Shown piece by piece: positions 1-8,254 of a DNA stretch of 30,444 nt; positions within the stretch are counted from its first letter, which is position 1, and each line of letters opens with the position of its first letter. The stretch is from CAZSVE01 sp964610175 (GTDB lineage Bacteria; Pseudomonadota; Gammaproteobacteria; HK1), in assembly GCA_964610175.1 (NCBI GenBank), contig CAZSVE010000036.1, forward strand, positions 1 through 30,444, written 5' to 3'. Made by a program: the position numbers and the translations under genes. The notes beneath the pieces are model-generated. The model did not search any database and was not told the DNA's origin. It saw only the letters and a program-made list of their open reading frames with translations.

Positions 1-352
1 GCTCTTTCAGGAAATGATCGTGTGGGTGGGCGATATCGTTGCTCAATGGATTTACCGGGCAGATAATTGTATTTCCCGCTCAGCTTCGCAAATGAGTCAA
101 AACGAAAAACCCGCGCGGAGATAACCTGAACATCCCATGACCAGTTCTCCCTACATTGCGCAACATGGCCATCTATGCTTGGTGCTTTCTTTCGCACTCC
201 CCGCAAATCATTCCACCGCAATTCCGTTCAAGCCGTTGCCACGCGGGTTACTATTCGAAAACCGACGTACATGCCGACGATATCCCAGGACTTGGATTGC
301 CATTACCTTACCACCACCGGGCTTGTTATGGCCCGGCGGCCATGCCGATACC
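1..352. other. Gene-free stretch downstream of adk
   Basis: I see no convincing coding region on either strand; the short open frames have no recognisable motif. Positions about 70-108 (minus strand) carry a copy of a dispersed repeat whose core reads GACTCATTTGCGAAG followed by an ACGGGAAAT-like stretch. The same core recurs at 12483-12555, 13471-13543 and 16861-16965. No clear T-tailed terminator hairpin for adk is visible. Confidence 0.5.
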
Positions 353-1000
353 CTATTCCTCGACCCGTTCCTTGATAGCGGAAACCACCGCATCGCTGGA
401 TAGGGCATCCACGGTAAATAGCAGGCCTTCCTTTTCATAGAAGCCCGCCAGTGGCGCCGTTTTTTCATTGTAGGTATCGAGACGCTTGCCGATGGCATCG
501 GTAGTTTCGTCATCCCGTTGAATCACGGGGCTGCCGCACTTATCGCAGATCCCTTCTTTCTTGGTCGGCTTCGTCTTGATATTGTAGATCTCCTGACAGT
601 CGGGGTTGGAACAGGTGCGGCGGGTGGTGAGGCGATCCAAGATGACATCGCGGGGCACGTCGATATTGACCGCCGCTTGAAGTTCGATGCCGAGCTTGGC
701 AAGCAGTTTCTTCAACGCCTCGGCCTGCGGGATCGTCCGAGGGAAACCGTCCAGCAAGAAGCCAGCCTTGCAATCGTCCGCCAGCAGGCGGACCCCCATG
801 ATATCCATAATCAGCTCATCGGGCACCAAATCACCGGCCTTCATGAACGATTCGGCCTTTTTCCCCAGTTCCGTGCCCTCTTTCACTGCACCGCGCAAAA
901 TGTCGCCCGTGGAGATCTGCACAGACCCGTCGAATTCAGTCAACATCTTCGCGACGGTACCCTTGCCCGCACCAGGGGCTCCCAAAAGAATAATTCTCAT
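353..1000 (-). CDS. adk: Adenylate kinase
   Basis: Catalyses ATP + AMP = 2 ADP in the cytoplasm, keeping adenine nucleotides balanced. Seen in the 215-residue protein: a P-loop GAPGAGKGT at residues 7-15, the AMP-binding STGDILR at 30-36, DGFPRT at 84-89, and a LID domain with four cysteines (130, 135, 152, 155) in C-x4-C...C-x2-C spacing. This means the long, zinc-binding form; E. coli Adk has other residues there. Length matches the family (about 214). The ATG at 1000 is preceded on the minus strand by GAGGT about seven bases away, a good Shine-Dalgarno. The gene stands alone. Identification is secure; zinc binding is inferred from the cysteines. Confidence 0.97.
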   Translation of the reverse strand: MRIILLGAPGAGKGTVAKMLTEFDGSVQISTGDILRGAVKEGTELGKKAESFMKAGDLVPDELIMDIMGVRLLADDCKAGFLLDGFPRTIPQAEALKKLLAKLGIELQAAVNIDVPRDVILDRLTTRRTCSNPDCQEIYNIKTKPTKKEGICDKCGSPVIQRDDETTDAIGKRLDTYNEKTAPLAGFYEKEGLLFTVDALSSDAVVSAIKERVEE

Positions 1001-1080
1001 GTACTACACCTCTTCCGTTACGATTAAAACCAATTCCAGGTTTCTTGGAAATATCGGTGGCAATCCCACTTCCTAACCCG

Positions 1081-1183
1081 GTCAAGCCGTAACCAAAAGG
1101 GACTTTCGCTGGTCCCCAAGCTTCAGCCTGGGGACCAGCGGAATTTTTTTGATCGTTTTATTCAAGATTTTCCGGAGACGGGG
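1081..1183. repeat. Dispersed ~100 bp repeat, copy 1
   Basis: This stretch and 3297-3435 share the same order of blocks: a CAAGCCG-AACC-AAAAGGGACTT block, an inverted repeat, then a GCGGAA-T-run-GATCGT block and a TTCAAGATTTTCCGGAGA block. The two copies are strongly alike at both ends and differ in the hairpin. No coding content is apparent. Such paired copies in non-coding DNA suggest a small non-autonomous mobile or extragenic palindromic element. Confidence 0.6.
1107..1149 (+). terminator. Rho-independent terminator-like hairpin
   Basis: A perfect 12-bp stem (1107-1118 pairing with 1129-1140, CGCTGGTCCCCA against TGGGGACCAGCG) with a 10-base loop is followed by GAATTTTTTT. This is the textbook shape for the plus strand, yet no plus-strand gene lies upstream in view. 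It sits inside a dispersed repeat, so it may be part of that element rather than a dedicated terminator. Confidence 0.6.
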
Positions 1184-1909
1184 CTAACTGGTTTCCACCT
1201 TAAAAATAATGAGATAGCATTTTGCTGGGAGTCAGGGAAAGAATCAATGGGGAAACGCCCCATGCAGAAGAATTCTGGATCCACCGAGACAGAAAGCATT
1301 TTTGGATTGTGAGCAACGCAACGCGCGGCGCTATCCAACAAACAATTACCAACGAAACTCGGCGAGAAGTCCACGAACTTCTGTCGCCAGTGCGTGGATA
1401 AAGCCCGATGCCGAAGCCTTGCCGAATCGATACAGGCAGGTACTGGACAATTCACCGATGAAGCAATTTCATTGCAGGAGATCGGCGAAATAAAACACTG
1501 GCGAAGCTTCGCTAGAGCCTTGAATATTCGGAGAATCGATCGGGAAAGCGAAGACGTCGGCACCACGGTAAAATCACACGGACTTCTGCTTTTCCATTTT
1601 TGTCGGATCGAGCACAAGCTTCGCTAGTTTATTCAGAATCTCCTGGAAAGAGAAAAATACGAAATGGATTGTTATCCTCCCGGATCACGGGGTATCCTAG
1701 TTTCCCGTGTTACAAATACGTATACTTGCGCTCATGAGAGCCGCAAGGCATTTTGGTTCTCTGCCGCGGCTGGGTAGGGGATTTAAGGTATCGGAAAAGC
1801 AAAAATCCCGAGAGAACCGACGCGTGCGCCAAGCCCCACCCCGCTTCGGTCTTGGCGCGAAGCGCTAACATATTCCGATCCCTGAGCACGACAAGCTGAT
1901 TTCTGTATT
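1184..1909. other. Intergenic stretch without a recognised gene
   Basis: Open frames of up to about 150 codons exist on both strands but none has a recognisable domain, a good ribosome binding site or consistent codon use. Around 1490-1515 there is a GGCGAAGCTTCG palindrome that also appears in the repeat at 26478-26530. This may be decayed DNA. Confidence 0.4.
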
Positions 1910-2935
1910 GTGGATAATCTTCGTTTAATCCTTTTTATCTCCGGCATCCTGGTGATTGCTGCGATTTATGCCTGGGAGGTATTCCGGGAGCGTCGCGCCA
2001 ACGCACGATTTCAACGCCATGAAGAACCGGACGTCTTCGATAGTACCTCGTCACCGCAAGATCGTAGTACCTCATCACCGCAAGATCGCGGTATCCCGAA
2101 TGATCCTTCATCTCCGGGAAGTGGTTTCCCACCCCCGATGGACGTCTCCGAGAATAAACCCGCTACCGCTATCGATACCACTACCGCTACCGATACGCAA
2201 TATTGGGATCGGCTGGCAAATGAGACAGACGATAGGGTTGCATTGGGAGACCTCGATACCCTCGATAATATCGATGTCGAGGACAAAAGTGGCCTTTCGG
2301 TTGCCGCGGATGACTCCTCGGTTACTCCCGTGGAGAAGGTGGTGGATCCGGTGGATCCCCTAGGGGGGGGGGACGACGCCACCGATACGGCAGCGCACTT
2401 CGAAGAAGCTGATGGTCGCCGTTCTTTCATCGAAAAGTTCCGTATTAAAAAAAGCCGCGCCGGGAAAGATGATATCGAGAAGGATCATGGCGGGAAGGAG
2501 CCACCGGGAAAAAGGCTTTTCATTACGCTTACCATCATAGCGAAATCGGATCAGCGATTTGGTGGGCGGGAGATTCGTGAACAATTCGAAAAGGTCGATA
2601 TGCGCCTTGGGCACATGCAGGTATTTCATCACTTCGGCATGGCCGATCAACAAACCGAACAGCCTGTCTTCAGTGGTGCCGATATATTGGAGCCGGGCAC
2701 CTTCGATCCCGATCACATCGATGGCCACAGCACGAAGGGATTGGCGCTCTTCATGCAATTGCCGGGTCCGTTGGATGGCCGCGTTGCCTTCGAGCTGATG
2801 CTGAACGTGGCGCAGCAACTCGCCAAATCCCTGGATGGGGATCTTTGTGACGACACACGCAGCACACTCACCACGCAATCGGCCAACCACCTGCGCGAGC
2901 GTATCGAGGAATCGAAACGTAAACAACTGGTTTGA
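1910..2935 (+). CDS. zipA: Cell division protein ZipA
   Basis: ZipA tethers FtsZ filaments to the inner membrane at the septum and is typical of gammaproteobacteria. Seen in the 341-residue protein: an N-terminal membrane anchor (about residues 5-24), a long variable Pro/Ser/Asp-rich linker, and a C-terminal globular domain (about 202-341) with the family signature region around PGTFDPDHID and KGLALFMQLPGP. The start is a GTG at 1910; the residues right after it form the anchor. The linker contains a 24-bp direct duplication (residues STSSPQDR twice) and a run of ten G at 2363-2372 inside the reading frame. The usual neighbours smc and ligA are absent from the window. Alternative: a diverged ZipA-like protein; the C-terminal signature makes ZipA much the best call. 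Confidence 0.87.
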   Translation: MDNLRLILFISGILVIAAIYAWEVFRERRANARFQRHEEPDVFDSTSSPQDRSTSSPQDRGIPNDPSSPGSGFPPPMDVSENKPATAIDTTTATDTQYWDRLANETDDRVALGDLDTLDNIDVEDKSGLSVAADDSSVTPVEKVVDPVDPLGGGDDATDTAAHFEEADGRRSFIEKFRIKKSRAGKDDIEKDHGGKEPPGKRLFITLTIIAKSDQRFGGREIREQFEKVDMRLGHMQVFHHFGMADQQTEQPVFSGADILEPGTFDPDHIDGHSTKGLALFMQLPGPLDGRVAFELMLNVAQQLAKSLDGDLCDDTRSTLTTQSANHLRERIEESKRKQLV

Positions 2936-3252
2936 CATCAAGATATCTCATTGCCCCCTATCTGCATGCAAAACGTCATCCTGCGCTTTCCCGTTGCGTT
3001 GGGCCCCTTTTCCACGAGTTTTTCATCGAGATCGGCGTTGATATCGTTATCGGAATCGATTCTTCTCTCCCCTTTCGATTCCGGTACCGATCTTGATGAA
3101 ACCAACCGAATATCTCGATACGATTTCCTCCCCCGAAATATCCATTTCATGGACCGAAAAAACAAGGCTTCCCGGAATTCTTTCCTTCAATGTGGAAAGT
3201 GCTGTCCAAGAGATGGTGCCCAGGTGAAACCCGATACGCACTGCCGAGGATA

Positions 3253-3288
3253 CCAGGATGGCACTCCCCCCCATCCTGGACTTTTTTA
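3253..3288 (+). terminator. Rho-independent terminator-like hairpin after zipA
   Basis: A perfect 9-bp stem (CCAGGATGG at 3253-3261, CCATCCTGG at 3271-3279) with a C-rich 9-base loop is followed by ACTTTTTT. It could end a transcript from zipA, though it lies about 320 bases past the stop codon. Confidence 0.6.
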
Positions 3289-3296
3289 CCCGACTC

Positions 3297-3435
3297 GGCC
3301 AAGCCGGAACCAAAAGGGACTTCGGCCGGTTCCCAAGCGGGGACCCGAGAACCCTTTCCATGTTGCTCCGAAGCTCCCGCTTGGGAGAGAGCGGAAGTTT
3401 TTCGATCGTCTTGTTCAAGATTTTCCGGAGAAGGG
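3297..3435. repeat. Dispersed ~100 bp repeat, copy 2
   Basis: Homologous to 1081-1183 at both ends. The centre differs: here an 11-bp perfect inverted repeat (TCCCAAGCGGG at 3331-3341, CCCGCTTGGGA at 3376-3386) replaces the tight hairpin of copy 1. It is followed by a short T run (GTTTTTCG). Confidence 0.6.
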
Positions 3436-3530
3436 ACTACGGAAGCGGAGAAGTGTGATTTTCCGATCCCTTCATTTTCAATGGTTCAGCACCATCGAAA
3501 ATGGCGGCACATCCCTGTATCGCACGCAGA

Positions 3531-3557
3531 GTGGTGAAAAATTGCATTTTTTACCAC
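3531..3557. repeat. Small hairpin element (GTGGT...ACCAC family)
   Basis: GTGGTGAAAAA near-perfectly pairs with TTTTTTACCAC around a short centre. The core matches, in reverse orientation, the element at 22211-22253, and shares the TTCACCACCCT arm with 16508-16560. Interpreted as a REP-like extragenic palindrome. Confidence 0.5.
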
Positions 3558-3807
3558 CCTATTGCCCTCTTTCGGGACGGCATCTTGTCCTTCGGTGCAT
3601 CGAAAAGACAAAACTCTCCAAACACCCGATCCGAAGGAGTACCATGTTCGAAGGTCCGTGTACCTTGTGGATCACGTGGCGTTCGTTGGTTCCGAATCCT
3701 GTTCACGGTTCCCTCAAGGGACACGATCGAGCACTTCCGCGGGGCTTCCGGGATGAATACGAAACTCCTCGTCAGGCTCGATCACCCGATGGAAGTTTCA
3801 TCCATAT

Positions 3808-4770
3808 ATGAAATATAAGGATTACTATCAACTGCTGGGGATAACGCGCACCGCTACGCCGGACGAAATCAAACGCGCGTATCGGCGGCGTGCACGCAAA
3901 TATCACCCCGATGTCAGTAAGGAACCGAACGCCGAAGAACGTTTCAAGGAGGTGCGGGAGGCGTATGAGGTATTGAAGGATCCCGAAAAACGGGACGCGT
4001 ATGATCACTTGGGGGAGAATTGGAAAACAGGTGAGGAATTCAGACCTCCACCCGAATGGGGAAGCAAGTTCGAATTCGACATGGGTGGCCTCGAAGGTTC
4101 TCCCTTTGGGTTCAGCGATTTTTTCGAAACCTTGTTCGGCGGTGATTTTCAGCGCGGGGGCGCTGGTTTTCAGTCGCGAAATACACGAACGGCGGGCCGA
4201 CGTGGACGAGACGAACGCGCCAAAATACAGATTACTCTGGAAGAGGCCTATCGAGGCGCCGAACGATCCCTCCATCTGGACAGTGGCATGGGTACGGGCG
4301 GCCGGTCGGCGGCCGGAGTTCGACGGCTCAAGGTAAAGATTCCACCGGGCGTTACCCAGGGCAAGCAGATTCGGCTTGCGGGACAAGGCCAGGCAAGTTC
4401 GACACAGGGACCCAAGGGCGATCTCTATCTGAGGGTGGAATTTCTTCCCCATCCCCTGTTTCGGCCCGAGGGAAAGGATCTCCACTTGGAACTACCCATT
4501 ACGCCCTGGGAGGCGGCCCTGGGGTCCACCATCAAGGTTCCCACGCTGGGAGGAGATGTAGACCTCAAGATTCCCGCCGATTCCCAATCAGGTAAAAAAC
4601 TCCGTCTCAAGGGACGTGGCCTGGGATCGCCCCAAGGCAACCAAAACCGAGGCGATCAATATGTCGTATTGAAGATCGTGACACCGTCGGTGAATTCCAG
4701 TGCGGCCCGCGATCTCTATGAGCGTATGGCACGTGAAATGCCATTCGACCCGCGCGCCCATATGAGATGA
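3808..4770 (+). CDS. cbpA: DnaJ-family co-chaperone CbpA
   Basis: A type II J-domain protein that would stimulate the ATPase of DnaK and, in E. coli, also binds curved DNA. Seen in the 320-residue protein: an N-terminal J domain (about 1-70) with the essential HPD tripeptide and helix IV region (KDPEKRDAYDHLG), a Gly/Phe-rich linker (about 85-125), then the two beta-barrel C-terminal substrate-binding domains. The cysteine-rich zinc domain of DnaJ is absent, which separates it from DnaJ. Length is close to E. coli CbpA (306). GGAAG lies about 12 bases before the ATG at 3808. The modulator gene cbpM, which often follows cbpA, is missing; an FGE-fold gene follows 74 bases downstream on the same strand instead. 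A generic DnaJ-C-terminal protein name would also fit. Confidence 0.93.
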   Translation: MKYKDYYQLLGITRTATPDEIKRAYRRRARKYHPDVSKEPNAEERFKEVREAYEVLKDPEKRDAYDHLGENWKTGEEFRPPPEWGSKFEFDMGGLEGSPFGFSDFFETLFGGDFQRGGAGFQSRNTRTAGRRGRDERAKIQITLEEAYRGAERSLHLDSGMGTGGRSAAGVRRLKVKIPPGVTQGKQIRLAGQGQASSTQGPKGDLYLRVEFLPHPLFRPEGKDLHLELPITPWEAALGSTIKVPTLGGDVDLKIPADSQSGKKLRLKGRGLGSPQGNQNRGDQYVVLKIVTPSVNSSAARDLYERMAREMPFDPRAHMR

Positions 4771-4844
4771 CATATGACTCGGAATGGAAGAAGAATAAAA
4801 CCCCATAGGATGATTGGTCCTCGAGCGAGGAGAAGAGCATTCCC

Positions 4845-7280
4845 ATGAAATTTCCCGCCACCGCCGAACTTTTTCCGGATATTCCCTTTTTGCGGGCTAC
4901 GTCCTTCGCCCCCCCCGACGAATTTCTCCCGATACCACGTGGCGAAGCTTCGGAGCGCTCGTTGGAAGACCAGCCGCGGGAAGACCACCTGTTGGAAGAT
5001 CACCCGTTGGAAAACCCGGCAGCCTTGCAGGCTGGCACTGCGCAGGAACGGTGCATGGAGGTATGCCAGCAGGGGGGAGAGCTGACTTTCAGGATCCAAG
5101 CCCCCGATTCGGACGCCTCTTTGTCGGGCAGCCCCTTGGCGAGGGTTTCATCCGTGGACGGATTCATCGACATCGAGGCTATCGCTTCGAGCGAAGAAGA
5201 GGACCCCGGCCATGCCGGTATTGGCGATATCACGGACGACGCCGATGGTGACCTGGACACCTTCTGGAAAACCGGCAGGGCACCCGCCTGGGTATCGGAT
5301 CGGGGTATCGACCAGTACGGGCATTGGGCAGACTTTACCCTAAAAGGGAGCGACGAGGCGGTTACGCAGCGTCTGCGCTGGATCGGGCCGGGGCACTTTC
5401 TCATGGGATCGCCGCCACGGGAACCAGACCGCTACGACGATGAAGGCCCCAGGCACAAGGTCACGCTGCCCACGGGCTTTTGGTTGTTCGACACCGCCTG
5501 TACCCAGGATCTATGGCAAGCGGTCATGGGAAATAATCCCAGCCGTTTCAAAGGAGAGGATCGCCCCATAGAACAAGTAAGCTGGAATGATGTCCAGAAA
5601 TTTCTCGACAGGATAAACAGCCGAATTCCGGGACTGGAACTGGTGTTGCCTTCGGAGGCGGAGTGGGAATATGGCTGCCGGGCGGGAACGGACAGCCCAT
5701 TTGGTTTTGGCGAAAATATTACGCCCGAGCAGGTCAATTACAACGGGGAGTACCCGTATACCGGTGGTGAGATCGGAGAATACCGCAAATGTACGGTCCC
5801 CGTGGCGAGCCTGCCACCCAATCCCTGGGGGATCTATGAGATGCACGGCAACGTTTGGGAGTGGACCCGCGATTGCTGGCATGAAAATTACCGGGAAACT
5901 TCGGATGATGCATCATCCAATGACACCTCGAAAGCCTCCGAGTCCCAACCCGGCGCCGATCTCGACACTGCTCTCGATGCCGACCCCGATACCCGCTCCC
6001 ATGTCGGCACCGATATCTCCAACGCCTCCAATATCTCCGATGTAGGCCGCGTGGTCCGCGGCGGTTCCTGGCGCAATGTCGCTCGGGTAGTGCGTTCCGC
6101 GGTTCGTGATCGAAACAAGCCCGGTGAACACAGCAACAACCTCGGTTTCCGTTGCGCCCGAATCGAATCCGATGACCAACCCGCGGGCGTCCAATCCATG
6201 GAAGCGGAAGAAGAACAGCGCAACGCCGTGGAGCAGCTCCCCTCCCCTGCCAGCGCCGGGACCAGCGATAAAACCCGGATCAGGATCGAGGAAACCACCA
6301 ATTGCGTTCATTGTCCAACGCCCCTCGGCAAGGCGTTTTCCATTCGCACCGATCAGGGACAGTTCGCCTTCGAAACCGAGACAAAACCGCAATGGGCCAG
6401 TGCCATTGGCCGCGACCGCTTCGGTCTATGGACCGAGATCTCCCTGGACACGACATCGGGCAGCCCAAACCCATCCGTGAACGCCCCCGTGACCCAACGT
6501 CTGCGTTGGATACCCCCGGGACGATTCACCATGGGATCACCGGAATCGGAATGGGAAACATTCCCCCGATATGATCGGGAAAGGTGGTGCAATCAGGAGG
6601 GTCCGCAACACCAGGTAATCCTGACTCGTGGCTACTGGCTGTTCGATACGCCTTGTACCCAGGCCCTGTGGGAGGCGATCATGGGCAATAATCCGAGTCG
6701 CTTTCCGAGTCCCGCGCGTCCCGTGGAATCCATAAACTGGCAGGAAGCCAACGAATTCATGGAAAGGATCAACAAGCGAATTCCGGGACTCGACCTCGTA
6801 CTACCGAGCGAAGCCCAGTGGGAATACGCCTGTCGAGCCGGAACCGAGGCGGCCACCTACGCGGGCCCCATGGAGATCCTGGGCTCCAACAACACCGAGA
6901 TCCTGGATTCCATCGCCTGGTATGGTGGCAACAGCGGGGTGGCCTTCGAATTGGAAAACGGCTATGACAGTTCCGACTGGCGGGAAAAGCAATACGACCA
7001 TGCGCGGGCAGGCACACATCCCGTAGGGGAAAAGGCCCCTAATCCATGGGGGCTCCATGACATGCTGGGCAACATCTGGGAATGGTGCCGGGACGGACAG
7101 CGTGACTACCATGAAGGAATCGTCACCGATCCCATGGGACCCATGGCGCTCGGCGTCAGTCGCATCGTTCGCGGTGGATCCTGGTACTACTTTGCCCGCT
7201 ATGTGCGATCGGCATCCCGCTTTCGGTATCAACCCACCGTTCGCCTGGACCGACTCGGTTTCCGGTGCGCCCGGATGTAA
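4845..7280 (+). CDS. Double FGE-fold (SUMF1/C-type-lectin-like) protein with DGR-like variable ends
   Basis: An 811-residue protein with two formylglycine-generating-enzyme-type (SUMF1) domains. Domain 1 runs from about residue 175 (QRLRWIGPGHFLMGSP) to 439; domain 2 from about 551 to the end. Each has the family motifs PSEAEWEYGCRAG or PSEAQWEYACRAG, NPWG, GNVWEWTRD or GNIWEWCRD, and RGGSW...LGFRCAR. The two cysteines that do chemistry in true FGE, shortly after GGSW/GGSY, are replaced (N and V in domain 1, Y and V in domain 2). Sulfatase activation is therefore unlikely; a ligand-binding role on the lectin-like fold is more plausible. The last 38 residues of each domain (402-439, 773-810) match in framework and differ at fixed positions, as in DGR variable proteins. 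The N-terminal ~140 residues are acidic and low-complexity with a LEDHPLE-type repeat, and domain 1 carries an Asp/Ser-rich insert (about 350-400). No signal peptide is seen. GAGGAG precedes the ATG at 4845. A run of eight C lies at codons 22-24. Confidence 0.85.
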   Translation: MKFPATAELFPDIPFLRATSFAPPDEFLPIPRGEASERSLEDQPREDHLLEDHPLENPAALQAGTAQERCMEVCQQGGELTFRIQAPDSDASLSGSPLARVSSVDGFIDIEAIASSEEEDPGHAGIGDITDDADGDLDTFWKTGRAPAWVSDRGIDQYGHWADFTLKGSDEAVTQRLRWIGPGHFLMGSPPREPDRYDDEGPRHKVTLPTGFWLFDTACTQDLWQAVMGNNPSRFKGEDRPIEQVSWNDVQKFLDRINSRIPGLELVLPSEAEWEYGCRAGTDSPFGFGENITPEQVNYNGEYPYTGGEIGEYRKCTVPVASLPPNPWGIYEMHGNVWEWTRDCWHENYRETSDDASSNDTSKASESQPGADLDTALDADPDTRSHVGTDISNASNISDVGRVVRGGSWRNVARVVRSAVRDRNKPGEHSNNLGFRCARIESDDQPAGVQSMEAEEEQRNAVEQLPSPASAGTSDKTRIRIEETTNCVHCPTPLGKAFSIRTDQGQFAFETETKPQWASAIGRDRFGLWTEISLDTTSGSPNPSVNAPVTQRLRWIPPGRFTMGSPESEWETFPRYDRERWCNQEGPQHQVILTRGYWLFDTPCTQALWEAIMGNNPSRFPSPARPVESINWQEANEFMERINKRIPGLDLVLPSEAQWEYACRAGTEAATYAGPMEILGSNNTEILDSIAWYGGNSGVAFELENGYDSSDWREKQYDHARAGTHPVGEKAPNPWGLHDMLGNIWEWCRDGQRDYHEGIVTDPMGPMALGVSRIVRGGSWYYFARYVRSASRFRYQPTVRLDRLGFRCARM

Positions 7281-7313
7281 TGACAACCTGCAATCACGAC
7301 TCGGCGTCTCCCT

Positions 7314-8213
7314 ATGAACCCACCATCGATTCCTCCCACCGATGCCAGGCATCCGCTCATCGACGGCCAACCACCTGCCTGGGCCAGTGGCTGGGGACAG
7401 GACCGCCATGGCATCTTCGTGGAATTCACGCTGGATGGGATCACGCAGCGTCTGCGCTGGATCCCTTCCGGGACATTCGAGATGGGCTCTCCGCCGGACG
7501 AGCCCGGACGATGGGACAACGAGGGACCACAACATCGGGTTGTCCTCACCCAAGGTTATTGGTTGTTCGACACACCCTGCTCGCAGGCATTATGGCAGGT
7601 GGTCATGGGTGAAAACCCAAGCCACTTTCGAACCCCGGATCGTCCAGTGGAATCGGTGACCTGGGACCGGGTAAATGAATTCATAAAAAAAATCAACCAT
7701 CGCATTCCGGGGCTCGATTTGGTATTACCCACCGAGGCGCAATGGGAATATGCCTGCCGTTCGGGGACGGAAACGGCCACCTATGAGGGGGCCGTGGAGA
7801 TCCTGGGTATGAACAATGCTCCCGTGCTGGACGCCATTGCCTGGTATGGCGGCAACAGTGGTGTGGCATTCGAGCTGGATAACGGTTTCGATAGCTCCGA
7901 TTGGCCGGAAAGACAATATCCCGACCATAATCGGGTCGGTACGCATCCCGTGGCTGGAAAAGACGCCACCTCCCGGGGGCTCTACGATATGTTGGGCAAT
8001 GTCTGGGAGTGGTGCCGAGACGGTCGACGGGAATACGACGAAAAAACAGCCGTCGATCCCATCGGCCCCACGAAGCCTGGAGCGAAGCGCACGGTTCGCG
8101 GCGGATCATGGAACAGCAGCGCACGCAACATGCGTGCCGCGGTTCGCCGTTGGGGGAAACCCGACATCTACATGGTCAGCCTCGGATTTCGCTGCGCTCG
8201 GCTTCAATCATGA
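7314..8213 (+). CDS. FGE-fold (SUMF1/C-type-lectin-like) protein, third copy
   Basis: A 299-residue, single-domain relative of the preceding gene, starting 33 bases after its stop, so probably the same transcript. Seen: a short N-terminal PPAWASGWGQDRHG lead that also precedes the domains upstream, QRLRWIPSGTFEMGSP at about 45-60, PTEAQWEYACRSG, GNVWEWCRDG, and a final RGGSW...LGFRCAR block (residues 259-296). The catalytic cysteine positions after GGSW are S and M, so classical FGE activity is not expected. The central part is closest to domain 2 of the upstream gene (both share an EILG-NN-...AWYGGNSGVAFEL stretch), suggesting tandem duplication. No obvious Shine-Dalgarno is seen before the ATG at 7314; translation may be coupled. 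Function unknown; ligand binding is inferred. Confidence 0.85.
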   Translation: MNPPSIPPTDARHPLIDGQPPAWASGWGQDRHGIFVEFTLDGITQRLRWIPSGTFEMGSPPDEPGRWDNEGPQHRVVLTQGYWLFDTPCSQALWQVVMGENPSHFRTPDRPVESVTWDRVNEFIKKINHRIPGLDLVLPTEAQWEYACRSGTETATYEGAVEILGMNNAPVLDAIAWYGGNSGVAFELDNGFDSSDWPERQYPDHNRVGTHPVAGKDATSRGLYDMLGNVWEWCRDGRREYDEKTAVDPIGPTKPGAKRTVRGGSWNSSARNMRAAVRRWGKPDIYMVSLGFRCARLQS

Positions 8214-8254
8214 CCAGGATCGAGTTTTCCGATATTCGACATCGGCATCCTCGA

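Larger units (their letters stand above)
2936..3807. other. Long intergenic stretch rich in repeats
   Basis: About 870 bases between zipA and cbpA. A plus-strand frame stays open for 286 codons here, but it has no motif, runs through a hairpin-terminator and two repeats shared with other non-coding regions, and has no plausible ribosome site. I treat it as non-coding. It holds a terminator-like hairpin (3253-3288), copy 2 of the ~100 bp repeat and a small hairpin element at 3531-3557. Confidence 0.55.

Noticed and set aside
1162..1617. A 151-codon minus-strand frame between adk and zipA
   Set aside because: Its composition and lack of any familiar motif or start signal do not support a gene; overlapping frames on the plus strand are equally open.
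2951..3811. A 286-codon plus-strand frame between zipA and cbpA
   Set aside because: No motif, no ribosome site, and it passes through a terminator-like hairpin and two repeats found in other non-coding DNA.
4845..8213. Calling the FGE-fold proteins sulfatase-activating enzymes
   Set aside because: The catalytic cysteines are replaced in all three domains and no sulfatase gene is in the window.
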